A stretch of 64,000 bases of DNA from SZUA-36 sp963774415. Lineage in GTDB: Bacteria > Pseudomonadota > Gammaproteobacteria > Xanthomonadales > SZUA-36. The position numbers and the translations under genes are program-made. Below are positions 9,319-18,359 of this stretch, piece after piece (position 1 is the first letter of the stretch; every line of letters starts with the position of its first letter). The DNA lies in assembly GCA_963774415.1 (NCBI GenBank), contig CAVZEU010000001.1, positions 906,737-970,736 of the forward strand, in the 5' to 3' direction. Under the pieces are notes generated by a model that saw only the letters and a program-made list of their open reading frames with translations, did not search any database and was not told the origin of the DNA.

Positions 9319-11029
9319 CGCCGTCTCCCGCGCCCGTTGCGCCGGTCCAGCCGTACAGTTCCGCGGCGGACTTTTCCGAGATCACGCCGTTGCGGACTTC
9401 GCGGGCGAGCACGCTGCGGTCGCGCTTGAACGGGTCGCCGTAACCGCCGCCGCCGCCGGCCACTTGGTGGTATACCGTACCTGCAGGCACGCCGGTGATC
9501 AGGTCCTTGTTTTTCGGTACCACTTCGCGGCCGTCCGGGTAGGTCAGCCGGATCTCGTTGAGGGTGCCGTCGCCGCCGCCGAACAGGCCGAAGGCGGGTT
9601 CGAAATCGCCGTCCCCGAAAGTGACCAGTTGGGTGTTCTCGGAACCGATGATGAATTCGGTTTCGACGCCGAGGCCGCCGCGCCACTCGCCGGCGCCGGC
9701 GGAGTCGGTCAGGTACTCGTGCTTGACCAGCAGGTGCGGTGTCTGCTGCTCGAACATCTCGTAATCCTGGTCGAGCACGCCGCCCGAGGCGTCGATCATG
9801 CCGATGTGGTCATAGCCGTCGGTGCCCTGCATCGCCCCGGAACCTCCCTTCAGCCCCATGAAGCCGATATCAACGTAGTCCTCGTCCTTGGCCTCGTCGT
9901 GACCGGTTGTCAGCGAAGCCAGCAGGTTGTTCCAGCCGGCGGTCACGCGCTCGGGAATGACCGGGGCCAGGGCGCGGATAATCGCGTCGGCATTGGGCGG
10001 GCACAGGTGATTGCCGAAGGTCGTCGCCTTGGGGTAAGCGGCGTTCAGGATCGTGCCCTCGGGGATGACGATGTCGATCGGCCCGATCATGCCCTCGTTG
10101 TGCGGAATATCCGGGTTGACCATCTGCAGAAAGGTCAGGATCGACGCCGACGCGCTCGAGGTGTAGGTGCCGTTGACGAAGCCGTCGGTCTGCGCATCCG
10201 TGGCCGAGTAATCGAACGTGATATGCCGGTCCTTGACCGTCACGGTCACGCGGATCGTGAATTTCGTACCGTCGTGGTGGCCGTCGAAATAAACGTAGCC
10301 CTCGCCGCTGTATTCGCCTTCAGGTATGGTCGCGATCTCGGCCTCCATCATCTTGCGCGTCGCATCGAACAATGCCGCTTTGTGGCTCTCGAACCGGTCG
10401 AGCCCGTACTTGTTCAGCAACTCGAGTAAACGCCGCTCGCCGACGGTGCAGGCGCCGATCTGGGCGCGCAGGTCGTGCTGCACGATTTCCAGGCGGATAT
10501 TGGCGAAAATCAGGTTCCAGACGTCCTTGCGCAGCCGTCCCTTTTCGAACACCTTGACCGGGGGTATGCGCAGCGCTTCCTGCCAGACCTCGGTGGCGCG
10601 CGGGTTGTAACCGCCGGGCACGTTGCCGCCGATGTCGGCCTGGTGCCCCTTGACCGCCGACCAGGCGACCAGTTCGCCACCGAAGAAAATGGGCTTGTAG
10701 ACGGCTACGTCGTTGTTCTGGTTGCCCATCGAGAACACGTCATTGTGAAAAATCACGTCGCCCTCGGAGATGTCGTCGCCGAAATAGTCGACCAGGTACT
10801 TGCACACCGGCGCCAGCGAGAAAGCCAGGATCGGCAGGTTTTCCGTCTGCTCCAGCATGTTGCCGGCGGCGTCGTAGAGCCCGGTGACGAAATCCTTCGC
10901 CTCGCACAGGATCGGTGAACGCGCCGTCTGCTCGACCGACAGGCTCATTTCATCGGTAATCGACTTGAAGGTGCGCGCGTATACCGACAGCAAAATGGGA
11001 TCGACCTTGTCGTTGCTTTGCTGACTCAT
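9308..11029 (-). CDS. Hydantoinase B/oxoprolinase family subunit
   Basis: The 573-residue protein is a full-length HyuB-type subunit. The N-terminus has DPILLSVYARTFKSI, the centre FHNDVFSMGNQNNDVAVYKP, and the C-terminal glycine-rich GGGGGYGDPFKRD, all typical of the family. Relatives include N-methylhydantoinases, 5-oxoprolinases, and acetone and acetophenone carboxylases, which use ATP with a HyuA partner to open a cyclic amide or activate a ketone for carboxylation. The partner is encoded immediately upstream with a 4-nt overlap. Presence beside an acyl-CoA ligase, a mutase and dehydrogenases favours carboxylation or hydrolysis in a carbon-degradation route, but the reaction cannot be set from sequence. 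Confidence 0.9.
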   Translation of the reverse strand: MSQQSNDKVDPILLSVYARTFKSITDEMSLSVEQTARSPILCEAKDFVTGLYDAAGNMLEQTENLPILAFSLAPVCKYLVDYFGDDISEGDVIFHNDVFSMGNQNNDVAVYKPIFFGGELVAWSAVKGHQADIGGNVPGGYNPRATEVWQEALRIPPVKVFEKGRLRKDVWNLIFANIRLEIVQHDLRAQIGACTVGERRLLELLNKYGLDRFESHKAALFDATRKMMEAEIATIPEGEYSGEGYVYFDGHHDGTKFTIRVTVTVKDRHITFDYSATDAQTDGFVNGTYTSSASASILTFLQMVNPDIPHNEGMIGPIDIVIPEGTILNAAYPKATTFGNHLCPPNADAIIRALAPVIPERVTAGWNNLLASLTTGHDEAKDEDYVDIGFMGLKGGSGAMQGTDGYDHIGMIDASGGVLDQDYEMFEQQTPHLLVKHEYLTDSAGAGEWRGGLGVETEFIIGSENTQLVTFGDGDFEPAFGLFGGGDGTLNEIRLTYPDGREVVPKNKDLITGVPAGTVYHQVAGGGGGYGDPFKRDRSVLAREVRNGVISEKSAAELYGWTGATGAGDGDEL

Positions 11030-13143
11030 TCCGTTCTCCCGCTCATCGCCTCGCCCAGCAGGTCTTCGCGGCCCTTACCGTAAAGCACGAAGGACCCGAA
11101 CTGGTCCACCACGCAATCATAGCCGTCGCTGACCAGGATCGCGGTCGTCACCTGCTCGATCATCGCCGGGCCGCGCACCCGGTTGCCGAAACGCATCTGG
11201 TGCCCGTCATAGACCGGCACCGGCTGGAAGGCCTTGGCCGAGAATACGTACATGTCGCGTTCGCCCTTGAGCGCCGCGTCGACGTCCTCACCGGCCCAGG
11301 CCTGTTCCCTGAACTCCGGTTTTTGCGTGACGCCGATCGCCTGCAGGCGCACGTTGATCAGGTCGACACCGACCGCCTGGTCTTCCAGCGAGTAGCCGTA
11401 CAGGCGGTTGTGCTCGGCGTGGAACGCGGCGTGAATGGACTTGCTGTCGCCCTGCTCGATCCATTCGCGTTCGACCTCCACCGACACCTCGTGGTATTGC
11501 TTCTGGTAGCGGCAGTCGAGCTTGACCTTGAATTGCTGCCGCTCCCGCGGGATGCCCTCGTCGTGCAGCATGCGGGCGCCTTCTTCGATCATTTCGGTCA
11601 CCAACGCTTGCAGGTCGGACCAGTCGAGCTTGCCCAGCCGCGCGAAATACGTACGCACGAAGTCGTGCTTCAAATCGCCCAGCAGCATGCCGACCGCGCA
11701 GAGGATGGAAGACTCGCGCGGCACGATCTGGAACGGCACCTGCAATTCCTCGCAGATCATGCAGGAATGCAGGGGCCCGGCGCCGCCGGCCACGACCATC
11801 GGGAATTCGCGCGGGTCGAAGCCGCGCTTGATGGTCACCTCGCGCACGCCCTGCGCCATGTTGTTGCAGGCCACCCGGTACATGCCGGCAGCCGCGCTTG
11901 CCACATCCATCCCGAGCGGCTCGGCGATATGTTCGCGGATCGCCGCCCGCGCCGCGTCGACATCGAGCTGCATCGAGCCGCCGGCGAAGTAATCCGGATT
12001 CAGGTATCCCAGGACGAGGTTGGCATCGGTGCAGGTCGGCAGCGTGCCGCCCTGGCCGTAACAGACAGGCCCCGGCGTGGCTCCGGCGCTTTGCGGACCC
12101 ATGCGCAGCAGGCCGCCTTCGTCGATCCAGCCGATAGAGCCGCCGCCGGCGCCGATCGTATGTATCGCCAGCATCGGCAGCGCGATGCGGTGGCGGTCGA
12201 TGACGCCGGCGTTGACCAGCACCGGGCTGCCGGTCACCAGCGCCGCTTCGAAGCTGGTTCCGCCCATGTCGACCACCAGGCAGTTGTCCTGGCCATGGGC
12301 GCGGGCGTAAACGAGGCCCGCCCCCGGCCCGGCCGCGGGGCCCGACAGCAACGTCAGCGCAGCGGTCCTGCGCGCGGTCTCGGGCGTCATGACCCCGCCA
12401 TTGGACTGCATGATCAGGAGCAAGCCGTCGAAGCCGCTGCTGCCCAGGCGGCCGGTCAGTTGCTCGAGGTACTCGTTCAGGATCGGGCCAACGTATGAAT
12501 TCAACACCGTGGTGCTGACGCGCTGGTAAAAGCGGATCGACGGCAACAGGTCGCTCGAGACCGTCAGGTAGGCGCCCGGCAGCCGCTCGCGCACCAGCGC
12601 CGCGGCCCGCTGTTCGTGTTCCGGGTTGACGAAGGCATTCATGAAACAGATGGAAACCGCCTCGACGCCCTCGGCCTCGAACAACTCGATGGCCGCCTCG
12701 ACATCGGCAACGCTGAGTTTTTCGACTTCGCTGCCGTCGCGCCGCAGGCGGCCGCCGACGCCGACCCGCAAATAGCGCGGCACCAGTGGTTCGACATTGG
12801 TATAGCGGTTGTTGTACTGCTCTTCGCGGATACCGCGGCGCATCTCCAGCGCATCACGCACGCCGGCAGTCGTGATCAGGCCGGACTTGGCGCCGGTGCG
12901 CGTCAACGTGGCGTTGGTCGTAACCGTCGTGCCGTGCACGATCGTTTCGACCGAGCCGAGCAATTGCCGCAGACTCAGCGCCGGTTCTTGACTGGCGGCG
13001 ATCTCGGTCAGGCCGTTGATCACCCCCACGGCCGGATCGTCCGGTGTGGACAGGACCTTGAAGATTTCCGGCTCGCGGTCTTCCCAGGCCACGAGGAAGT
13101 CGGTAAAGGTCCCGCCGACGTCAATTCCAATTTTCAACCCCAT
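11026..13143 (-). CDS. Hydantoinase A/oxoprolinase family subunit
   Basis: The 705-residue protein has the actin-like ATPase fold of HyuA-type subunits. DVGGTFTDF lies at the extreme N-terminus, VETIVHGTTVTTNA follows, and VVDMGGTSFEAALV is the second phosphate loop. The C-terminal domain has the family's R-rich CRYQKQYHEV stretch. It would supply ATP-driven substrate phosphorylation to the HyuB partner. Start choice is open: ATG at 13143 lies just after the ligase stop, while GTG at 13149 would give a GTGA overlap with that stop and add two residues. Longer upstream open frame is a shadow of the ligase gene. Confidence 0.9.
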   Translation of the reverse strand: MGLKIGIDVGGTFTDFLVAWEDREPEIFKVLSTPDDPAVGVINGLTEIAASQEPALSLRQLLGSVETIVHGTTVTTNATLTRTGAKSGLITTAGVRDALEMRRGIREEQYNNRYTNVEPLVPRYLRVGVGGRLRRDGSEVEKLSVADVEAAIELFEAEGVEAVSICFMNAFVNPEHEQRAAALVRERLPGAYLTVSSDLLPSIRFYQRVSTTVLNSYVGPILNEYLEQLTGRLGSSGFDGLLLIMQSNGGVMTPETARRTAALTLLSGPAAGPGAGLVYARAHGQDNCLVVDMGGTSFEAALVTGSPVLVNAGVIDRHRIALPMLAIHTIGAGGGSIGWIDEGGLLRMGPQSAGATPGPVCYGQGGTLPTCTDANLVLGYLNPDYFAGGSMQLDVDAARAAIREHIAEPLGMDVASAAAGMYRVACNNMAQGVREVTIKRGFDPREFPMVVAGGAGPLHSCMICEELQVPFQIVPRESSILCAVGMLLGDLKHDFVRTYFARLGKLDWSDLQALVTEMIEEGARMLHDEGIPRERQQFKVKLDCRYQKQYHEVSVEVEREWIEQGDSKSIHAAFHAEHNRLYGYSLEDQAVGVDLINVRLQAIGVTQKPEFREQAWAGEDVDAALKGERDMYVFSAKAFQPVPVYDGHQMRFGNRVRGPAMIEQVTTAILVSDGYDCVVDQFGSFVLYGKGREDLLGEAMSGRTE

Positions 13144-13145
13144 GC

Positions 13146-14714
13146 TCACGAGCCCCGCGGTTGTGAAGTTTGATCTTGCGGCAAGACGGACTCCCTGGCC
13201 ACCAGGCGGCGCACCTCGTCCTTGACCACCTTGCCCATGACGTTGCGCGGCAGGCGCTCGACCGTCAACACTTCCCGCGGACAGGAGAAGTGTGCGATGC
13301 GGCCGTCGCAGAACGTCCGGATGGCGCCCGCGTCCACGGTAAATCCCGGCTCCGCCACGACCACGGCGACGACGACCTCGCCCCAATAGTCATCCGCACG
13401 GCCGACCACGGCAACCTCCCTGACGCCTTCCATCAGCGTCAACAGGTTTTCGACCTGGGCCGGATAGACGTTTTCGCCGCCGGAAATGATCATGTCCTTG
13501 AGGCGCTCGTCGACATAGAGAAAGCCTTCCGCGTCGAAGTGGCCGATGTCGCCGGTATGAAACCAGTCATCCGGCCCGAATGCCTCGCGCGTGGCCCTGT
13601 CGTCCCGCCAGTAGCCGAGCATCACGTTGGGGCCCCGCACCAGGATTTCGCCGCTCTTTCCCGCCGCCATCTCGGCGCCGTCGGCGTCGACGATGCGAAT
13701 TTCGCAATGCTTGGCCACGACGCCGGTGGACGCGGGTTTGCGCGCCGCCTCGTCCGGCGGCGTGTAGGCCGCGATCGGGCAGGTCTCGGTGGAGCCATAG
13801 ACCTGCACCAACGGCACGCCCCATTCGCACACCCGTGCCACCAGGCTGCCGGGCACGATGGTCGATCCGATGGCAATCATGCGCAAGCGGTCGGGCTTGC
13901 CCCGGGACCAGCGTTCGTCCGCCATCAGCGCGAGCATAACGGTTGGCACGACCAGCGTCAGCGTCACGTCGAAGGCGGCCAGCGCCCGGTAACAGGCATC
14001 GACGTCGAACTGGGGCAGGATGACCACGGTCGCTCCGGCAAAAAGGGCCGGCAGCGTCTGGATATTGAGACCGCCGACGTGGAACATCGGCAGCAGCGTC
14101 AGCACCGTGTCTGCCGGGTCCATGCCGTGCATGTCGATCGAATTGAGTGCGTTCCAGTAGAGCGCTTTCTTGCTCAGCAAGGCGCCTTTTGCCATCCCTG
14201 TGGTGCCCGATGTGTAACACAGCAGTACACCGTCGTCCTCGTCTGCGCGCTCGGCCACGATCGGCACGGCCGATTGCCTGGCCTGCGCTGCGAGTGTCCG
14301 CAAGGAGGTCCAGCCGCCAACCGCATCCCCCAGGCACACGACCTGGAGCGGGCCGGCCTCAGCGGCGATGTTCTGCGCGTAGCCGGTGTACTCGTCGCCG
14401 ACAAACAGCACCTTCGGTGCGGCGTGCCGCAAAAGCTGTAGGTGTTCGGGCGCGGCCAGGCGCCAGTTCAGCGGCAGGAATACCGCACCGGTGCGCGCAC
14501 ACGCGAACAGCAGCGCAACCAGTTCCGGCGAGTTGTAGCCCAGGTAGGCCACGCGGTCGCCCGCCTCCACGCCCAGAACTTCGCGCAGAACGCGGGCGTA
14601 GCTGTCGATGCGGTCGGCCAGGTCCGCGTAGGTCAACACCTCGCCGGCAAAAACGAGGGCGGGTTTTCCCGGGGTTCGGTCCGCGTGATGCCTGATCCAG
14701 TTCGATAAATCCAT
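13146..14714 (-). CDS. AMP-dependent acyl-CoA synthetase
   Basis: The 522-residue adenylating enzyme shows the full acyl-CoA ligase set. The P-loop YTSGTTGMAKG is at residues 167-177, GSTETCP in the middle, DDWFHTGDIGHFDAEGF and the hinge ERLKDMIISGGENVYP near 410-430, and the C-terminal catalytic Lys495 in VMGKVVKDE. It makes an acyl-CoA from a carboxylic acid, ATP and CoA, probably the entry step for the cluster. It is the first gene of the minus-strand series. No clear Shine-Dalgarno precedes the ATG, but the N-terminus (MDLSNWIRHHADRTPGKPAL) fits the family. Confidence 0.92.
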   Translation of the reverse strand: MDLSNWIRHHADRTPGKPALVFAGEVLTYADLADRIDSYARVLREVLGVEAGDRVAYLGYNSPELVALLFACARTGAVFLPLNWRLAAPEHLQLLRHAAPKVLFVGDEYTGYAQNIAAEAGPLQVVCLGDAVGGWTSLRTLAAQARQSAVPIVAERADEDDGVLLCYTSGTTGMAKGALLSKKALYWNALNSIDMHGMDPADTVLTLLPMFHVGGLNIQTLPALFAGATVVILPQFDVDACYRALAAFDVTLTLVVPTVMLALMADERWSRGKPDRLRMIAIGSTIVPGSLVARVCEWGVPLVQVYGSTETCPIAAYTPPDEAARKPASTGVVAKHCEIRIVDADGAEMAAGKSGEILVRGPNVMLGYWRDDRATREAFGPDDWFHTGDIGHFDAEGFLYVDERLKDMIISGGENVYPAQVENLLTLMEGVREVAVVGRADDYWGEVVVAVVVAEPGFTVDAGAIRTFCDGRIAHFSCPREVLTVERLPRNVMGKVVKDEVRRLVARESVLPQDQTSQPRGS

Positions 14715-14885
14715 GGTTAGTCGCTACGGTCGGCCAAACAGCAACGGTCGCCGGCCGCTTTCATCGGTGCTGGAGATGGGACGGAACTGAGCAGCATGGG
14801 TGCATTGTCTCATATCGTCGCGAGTTTCCCGTTGCGCCGGGCCCGCCGGGTTCTGAAAATATCCAGCCAAAGCTGACATAGCGCA

Positions 14886-14932
14886 ATGTTGGCTTTTCGT
14901 TGATCCATTATAATATTAGTTTAATCTTAAAC
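14886..14932 (+). promoter_or_regulatory. AT-rich divergent promoter with palindromic operator candidate
   Basis: In the 414-bp gap between the ligase (reverse) and thiolase (forward) genes, an AT-rich island holds a perfect TATAAT at 14909-14914, with ATGTTG 17 bp upstream as a weak -35. Directly downstream, over the expected transcription start, lies GTTTAATCTTAAAC (14919-14932), an inverted repeat with 6-bp arms and a 2-bp centre. That position would suit a repressor operator. No regulator gene is adjacent, so the controlling protein is unknown. A reverse promoter for the long cluster presumably lies in the same gap but is not clear. Confidence 0.45.
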
Positions 14933-14992
14933 GGTATTTAAGTACTATATTACCACAATAGCCGTCAAATCAAATCGAATGGAGCAATCATC

Positions 14993-15127
14993 ATGAATGC
15001 AAGAAGCCGCCTCGATACCCCCCTCGCTGCGCTGGCCCGCGGGTCCCGCAGACCCTGCTGCCGTGACCCGTACGCCACCGGGCGCGCGAACCGACCGACC
15101 GACCACATGACTCGCGGAGGATATTGA
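14993..15127 (+). CDS. Possible 44-residue upstream peptide
   Basis: A short frame begins with ATG eight bases after GGAG and ends TGA one base before the thiolase ATG. The thiolase's own ribosome binding site, CGGAGG, lies inside its last codons, so the two would be coupled. The product is rich in Arg, Gly and Pro with a CC pair at residues 22-23 and has no recognisable domain. It could be a leader peptide, a remnant of an OB-fold partner gene that often accompanies such thiolases, or chance. Only the good ribosome binding site and the tight junction speak for it. Confidence 0.3.
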   Translation: MNARSRLDTPLAALARGSRRPCCRDPYATGRANRPTDHMTRGGY

Positions 15128-15128
15128 G

Positions 15129-16328
15129 ATGGCTTCCAGTTATATTCCTTATGGCGCCTATTGGAGCAGCCCCTTCTGCCGCTGGCAGGGTAGCCTGCAG
15201 CACCTGAACAGCGTCGAATTCGCAGCCCACCTGACACGCAATGCACTGGCGGCGCGCGGCATCGCCCCGGATACGTTTGACAGCGGTGTGCTCGGGATGA
15301 CCGTGCCGCAGCAGTATTCGTTCTACGGTCTGCCCTGGCTCAGCGGCATGGCCGGTGCGGGGGGCATCGGCGGCACCACCGTCAGCCAGGCCTGCGCCAC
15401 CAGCGCCCGTGTTCTTTCGGTCGCGGCGCAGGAAGTCCAGACCGGCGCGGCCGCGTGCGTCCTGGCGGTTGCCACCGACCGTCTTTCCAACGGCCCGCAC
15501 CTGTATTACCCGCGCCCCGGCGCGCCCGGCGGCATCGGCGCCCACGAGGACTGGGTGCCCGACAACATGGCGCTGGACCCTTACGGCCGCACCGACATGA
15601 CCCAGACGGCCGAAAACTGTGCCGCCAAGTGGAACGTTTCCACGGCGCAGCAGCACGACGTCGTGCTGCGGCGGCTGGAACAGTACCAGCAGGCGCTGGC
15701 CGACGACTCGGCTTTCCTGAAGCGGTTCATGACACTGCCCTTCGAGGTGCCGGACGCGCGCTACCGGAAGACCGTATGCGAACTCGACGGTGACGAGGGC
15801 ATATTCCCGAGCACGGCGGAAGGGCTGGCCAAACTCAAACCGGTCAAGGAAGGCGGAACCATTACCTTCGGCGGCCAGACCCATCCGGCGGACGGCGCGG
15901 CCGGCATGGTCGTGACGAACGAAGCCCGGGCGAAGGAGTTGTCGGCCGACCCGGCGATCAGCATACGGGTCGTTTCTTTCGGGCAGGCCCGGGTGGAAAA
16001 AAGCTACATGCCCGCGGCGACGATACCGGCGTCGATGCAGGCGCTGGAACGCGCCGGCATTTCCATTGGAGACGTCAAGGCGATCAAGTCGCACAACCCG
16101 TTCGCGGTCAATGACATCGTCTTCGCGCAGGAGACCGGCGCGGACCTCGCGACGATGAACAACTACGGTTGCTCGCTGATCTGGGGCCATCCGCAGGGTC
16201 CCACCGGCATGCGCTCGATTATCGAACTGATCGAGGAACTGGCCATCGTCGGCGGCGGCTGGGGTCTGTTCGAGGGCTGCGCCGCCGGCGACACCTCGAT
16301 GGCGGTCGTGATCAAGGTCGGGGACTGA
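15129..16328 (+). CDS. Thiolase family protein
   Basis: The 399-residue protein is a thiolase-fold acyltransferase. SQACAT puts a nucleophile candidate at Cys89, NNYGCSLIWGHPQGPTG places the catalytic His at 354, and GCAAGD gives Cys384 where degradative thiolases have their second Cys. Thus all three catalytic residues are present, although the motifs depart from classical acetyl-CoA acetyltransferases and the best relatives are probably the lipid-transfer-like thiolases of catabolic clusters. It is divergent from the ligase-hydantoinase-mutase series, with a strong CGGAGG ribosome binding site, and would cleave the pathway's beta-ketoacyl-CoA. Confidence 0.88.
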   Translation: MASSYIPYGAYWSSPFCRWQGSLQHLNSVEFAAHLTRNALAARGIAPDTFDSGVLGMTVPQQYSFYGLPWLSGMAGAGGIGGTTVSQACATSARVLSVAAQEVQTGAAACVLAVATDRLSNGPHLYYPRPGAPGGIGAHEDWVPDNMALDPYGRTDMTQTAENCAAKWNVSTAQQHDVVLRRLEQYQQALADDSAFLKRFMTLPFEVPDARYRKTVCELDGDEGIFPSTAEGLAKLKPVKEGGTITFGGQTHPADGAAGMVVTNEARAKELSADPAISIRVVSFGQARVEKSYMPAATIPASMQALERAGISIGDVKAIKSHNPFAVNDIVFAQETGADLATMNNYGCSLIWGHPQGPTGMRSIIELIEELAIVGGGWGLFEGCAAGDTSMAVVIKVGD

Positions 16329-16353
16329 CGCCGCGGGGTCTTCCCGCCGCCAC

Positions 16354-16376
16354 GCCCGCCCCGCAATGGGGCGGGC
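16354..16376 (+). terminator. GC hairpin after thiolase gene
   Basis: A perfect 9-bp stem GCCCGCCCC / GGGGCGGGC with a 5-nt loop lies 26 bp beyond the thiolase stop. There is no T-run after it, so it may act as a weak or Rho-assisted terminator, or only stabilise the 3' end. Confidence 0.4.
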
Positions 16377-16454
16377 ATGGGAACGCGCCCACCGCCAGGC
16401 GGCACCCGAACACGAGCGCTTGACCCCATTCCCCGGGGGTTGCATTTACGGCGG

Positions 16455-16500
16455 CCATATTCCAAATCGTTATATCTTTATGCAAACTACTTCGTTCCCC
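16455..16500 (+). promoter_or_regulatory. AT-rich region ahead of cysJ (possible CysB-controlled promoter)
   Basis: The stretch containing TTATATCTTTATGCAAAC is the only AT-rich segment between the thiolase and cysJ genes. It lies 50-95 bp ahead of the cysJ start, where a promoter and CysB site would be expected. No convincing -35/-10 pair can be set, so this is a positional inference. Confidence 0.25.
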
Positions 16501-16550
16501 GCTGGCGCTTCGTGGCCTAAAGTCGATGCTGGTTTAAACGGTATGACGCG

Positions 16551-18359
16551 ATGCTCAGCGCTCTTCGATCGGACAATTCGCCGTTCAGCGAACAGGAAAT
16601 CAAACAACTGCAAGGCAGCCTCGACGCGCTCGACCCACTGCAATCGCTGTGGCTGAGCGGCTACCTGGCCGGCAGCCTCGCAGCCACCGACACCGCGCCT
16701 GCGGCCGTAGACCCGGTCCCGCAGTCGCAGCCTCGCGCGGCGCCCGCGCTGACCATTCTGTACGGATCGGAAACCGGTAACGGCGAAACCATCGCACAGT
16801 CACTGGCACTCGACGCCGGGCAGCAAGGCATCGCCGTTCAGGTACAGTCGCTGGCGGATTTCAGACCGGCCCGCCTGCGCAAACTGGAGCACGCCGCTTT
16901 TGTCATCAGCACCCACGGCGAGGGTGAACCGCCCGAGGACGCGGTGGAACTGTTCGAATTTCTCGGCGCGGAAAACGCCGGGGCCCTGGACAGCCTCAAC
17001 TACCGCATCCTGGCGCTAGGCGATCGCAGTTACGCGCATTTCTGCGAGGCGGGAAGGCAACTCGAAGAACAATTGCAACGCCTGGGTGCAAGACCGTTCG
17101 GCGAGCGGCTGGACTGCGATGTCGACTTCCAGGCGCGCGCGGACGGCTGGTCGCGCGAAATCATCGAATTTGCACAGCAAAACCTCGCGGCTCAGCGCCC
17201 GGAATCCAGCCCGTCGCGCCTGAGCGTGGTTCCCAGCCAGCCGCTTTGGGACCGGCACAACCCCTGCCCGGCCACGGTTCGACGCCTGCGGCGGATTACC
17301 GGACAGGACTCGCCCAAGGAAGTCTGCCACATCGAGCTTACGCTCGAAAATGCGGGACTCGAATACGAACCCGGGGATTCGCTCGGCGTCTGGGCCGCCA
17401 ATGACCCGGAAGCGGTCGACCAACTCCTGCAGCGCCTCGGCCTGGCTGCGGCCACGCCGGTCGAAGTGGGCGGCAAGTCGTTGAGCCTCGGCGAGGCGCT
17501 CGAGCGGCAATTGGAAATCACGCGCCTCAGCGTCGACACCGTGCTGCAACTGGCCGACGCGGGCCGCCAGGAACAGCTGCGGACGCGCTTTGCGGGCATG
17601 CCGGCCTCGCAGCAACAGGCGTTCATGGAACAGCGCCAGGTGCTGGATCTGGTGGAAGAATTCCCGCTCGACATCGACGCCCGTGCACTGGCCGGGTCAC
17701 TCAGACCATTGAGCCCCAGGTCCTATTCCATCGCCTCGAGCCGGCTACTGGCGGACGACGAAGTCCACCTCACGGTCGCCACCGTCAGCAGCAATGCGAT
17801 CGGTGTCGAACGCGTTGGTGCGGCCAGCGGCTACCTCAACCGGCGACTCCAGCCGGGCGCCGAAGTGCGTGTCTTCGTCGAGCCCAACCGGCGCTTCCGC
17901 TTGCCGCAGAACCGCGAAATACCCCTCGTCATGATCGCGGCGGGCACCGGCATCGCCCCTTTCCGCGCCTTCATGCAGCAACTCGATTACGCAGATGCGC
18001 GGCCCGAGACCTGGCTGATCTTCGGAAATCCCCGGCGCCGGACCGACTTTCTCTACCAGCGCGAGTGGCTCGCCTGGCGCGAGTCCGGCCTGGTCAGCCG
18101 TATCGATGCCGCCTGGTCGCGGGACCAGGCGGAAAAAAGGTACGTCCAGCATATCGTTCGTGAGCAGGCCGAAAGGCTGGAACGCTGGCTCTCGCGCGGC
18201 GCCCATCTGTACCTGTGCGGGTCACTGGCCATGGGCAAGGCCGTCATGGCCGCCCTCGAGGAAGGTCTGGCCGAGCAGCGGCAGGTCGATCTCACCGCCG
18301 CCGCGGACAGCATCAAGGACCTGCGCCGCGCGGGCCGCATCCAGAAGGATCTTTACTGA
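16551..18359 (+). CDS. cysJ: Sulfite reductase flavoprotein (alpha) subunit
   Basis: The 602-residue protein has the full CysJ layout. A short N-terminal extension is followed by a flavodoxin domain with FMN loop [11 protein letters not shown] (residues 71-81), then a ferredoxin-reductase domain with FAD motif RSYSIASS, the NADPH site [16 protein letters not shown], and the C-terminal [13 protein letters not shown]. It carries electrons from NADPH to the CysI hemoprotein for reduction of sulfite to sulfide. It is the first gene of cysJ-cysI-cysH, joined to cysI by a TGATG overlap. Length and motifs are standard. Confidence 0.96.
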   Translation: MLSALRSDNSPFSEQEIKQLQGSLDALDPLQSLWLSGYLAGSLAATDTAPAAVDPVPQSQPRAAPALTILYGSETGNGETIAQSLALDAGQQGIAVQVQSLADFRPARLRKLEHAAFVISTHGEGEPPEDAVELFEFLGAENAGALDSLNYRILALGDRSYAHFCEAGRQLEEQLQRLGARPFGERLDCDVDFQARADGWSREIIEFAQQNLAAQRPESSPSRLSVVPSQPLWDRHNPCPATVRRLRRITGQDSPKEVCHIELTLENAGLEYEPGDSLGVWAANDPEAVDQLLQRLGLAAATPVEVGGKSLSLGEALERQLEITRLSVDTVLQLADAGRQEQLRTRFAGMPASQQQAFMEQRQVLDLVEEFPLDIDARALAGSLRPLSPRSYSIASSRLLADDEVHLTVATVSSNAIGVERVGAASGYLNRRLQPGAEVRVFVEPNRRFRLPQNREIPLVMIAAGTGIAPFRAFMQQLDYADARPETWLIFGNPRRRTDFLYQREWLAWRESGLVSRIDAAWSRDQAEKRYVQHIVREQAERLERWLSRGAHLYLCGSLAMGKAVMAALEEGLAEQRQVDLTAAADSIKDLRRAGRIQKDLY

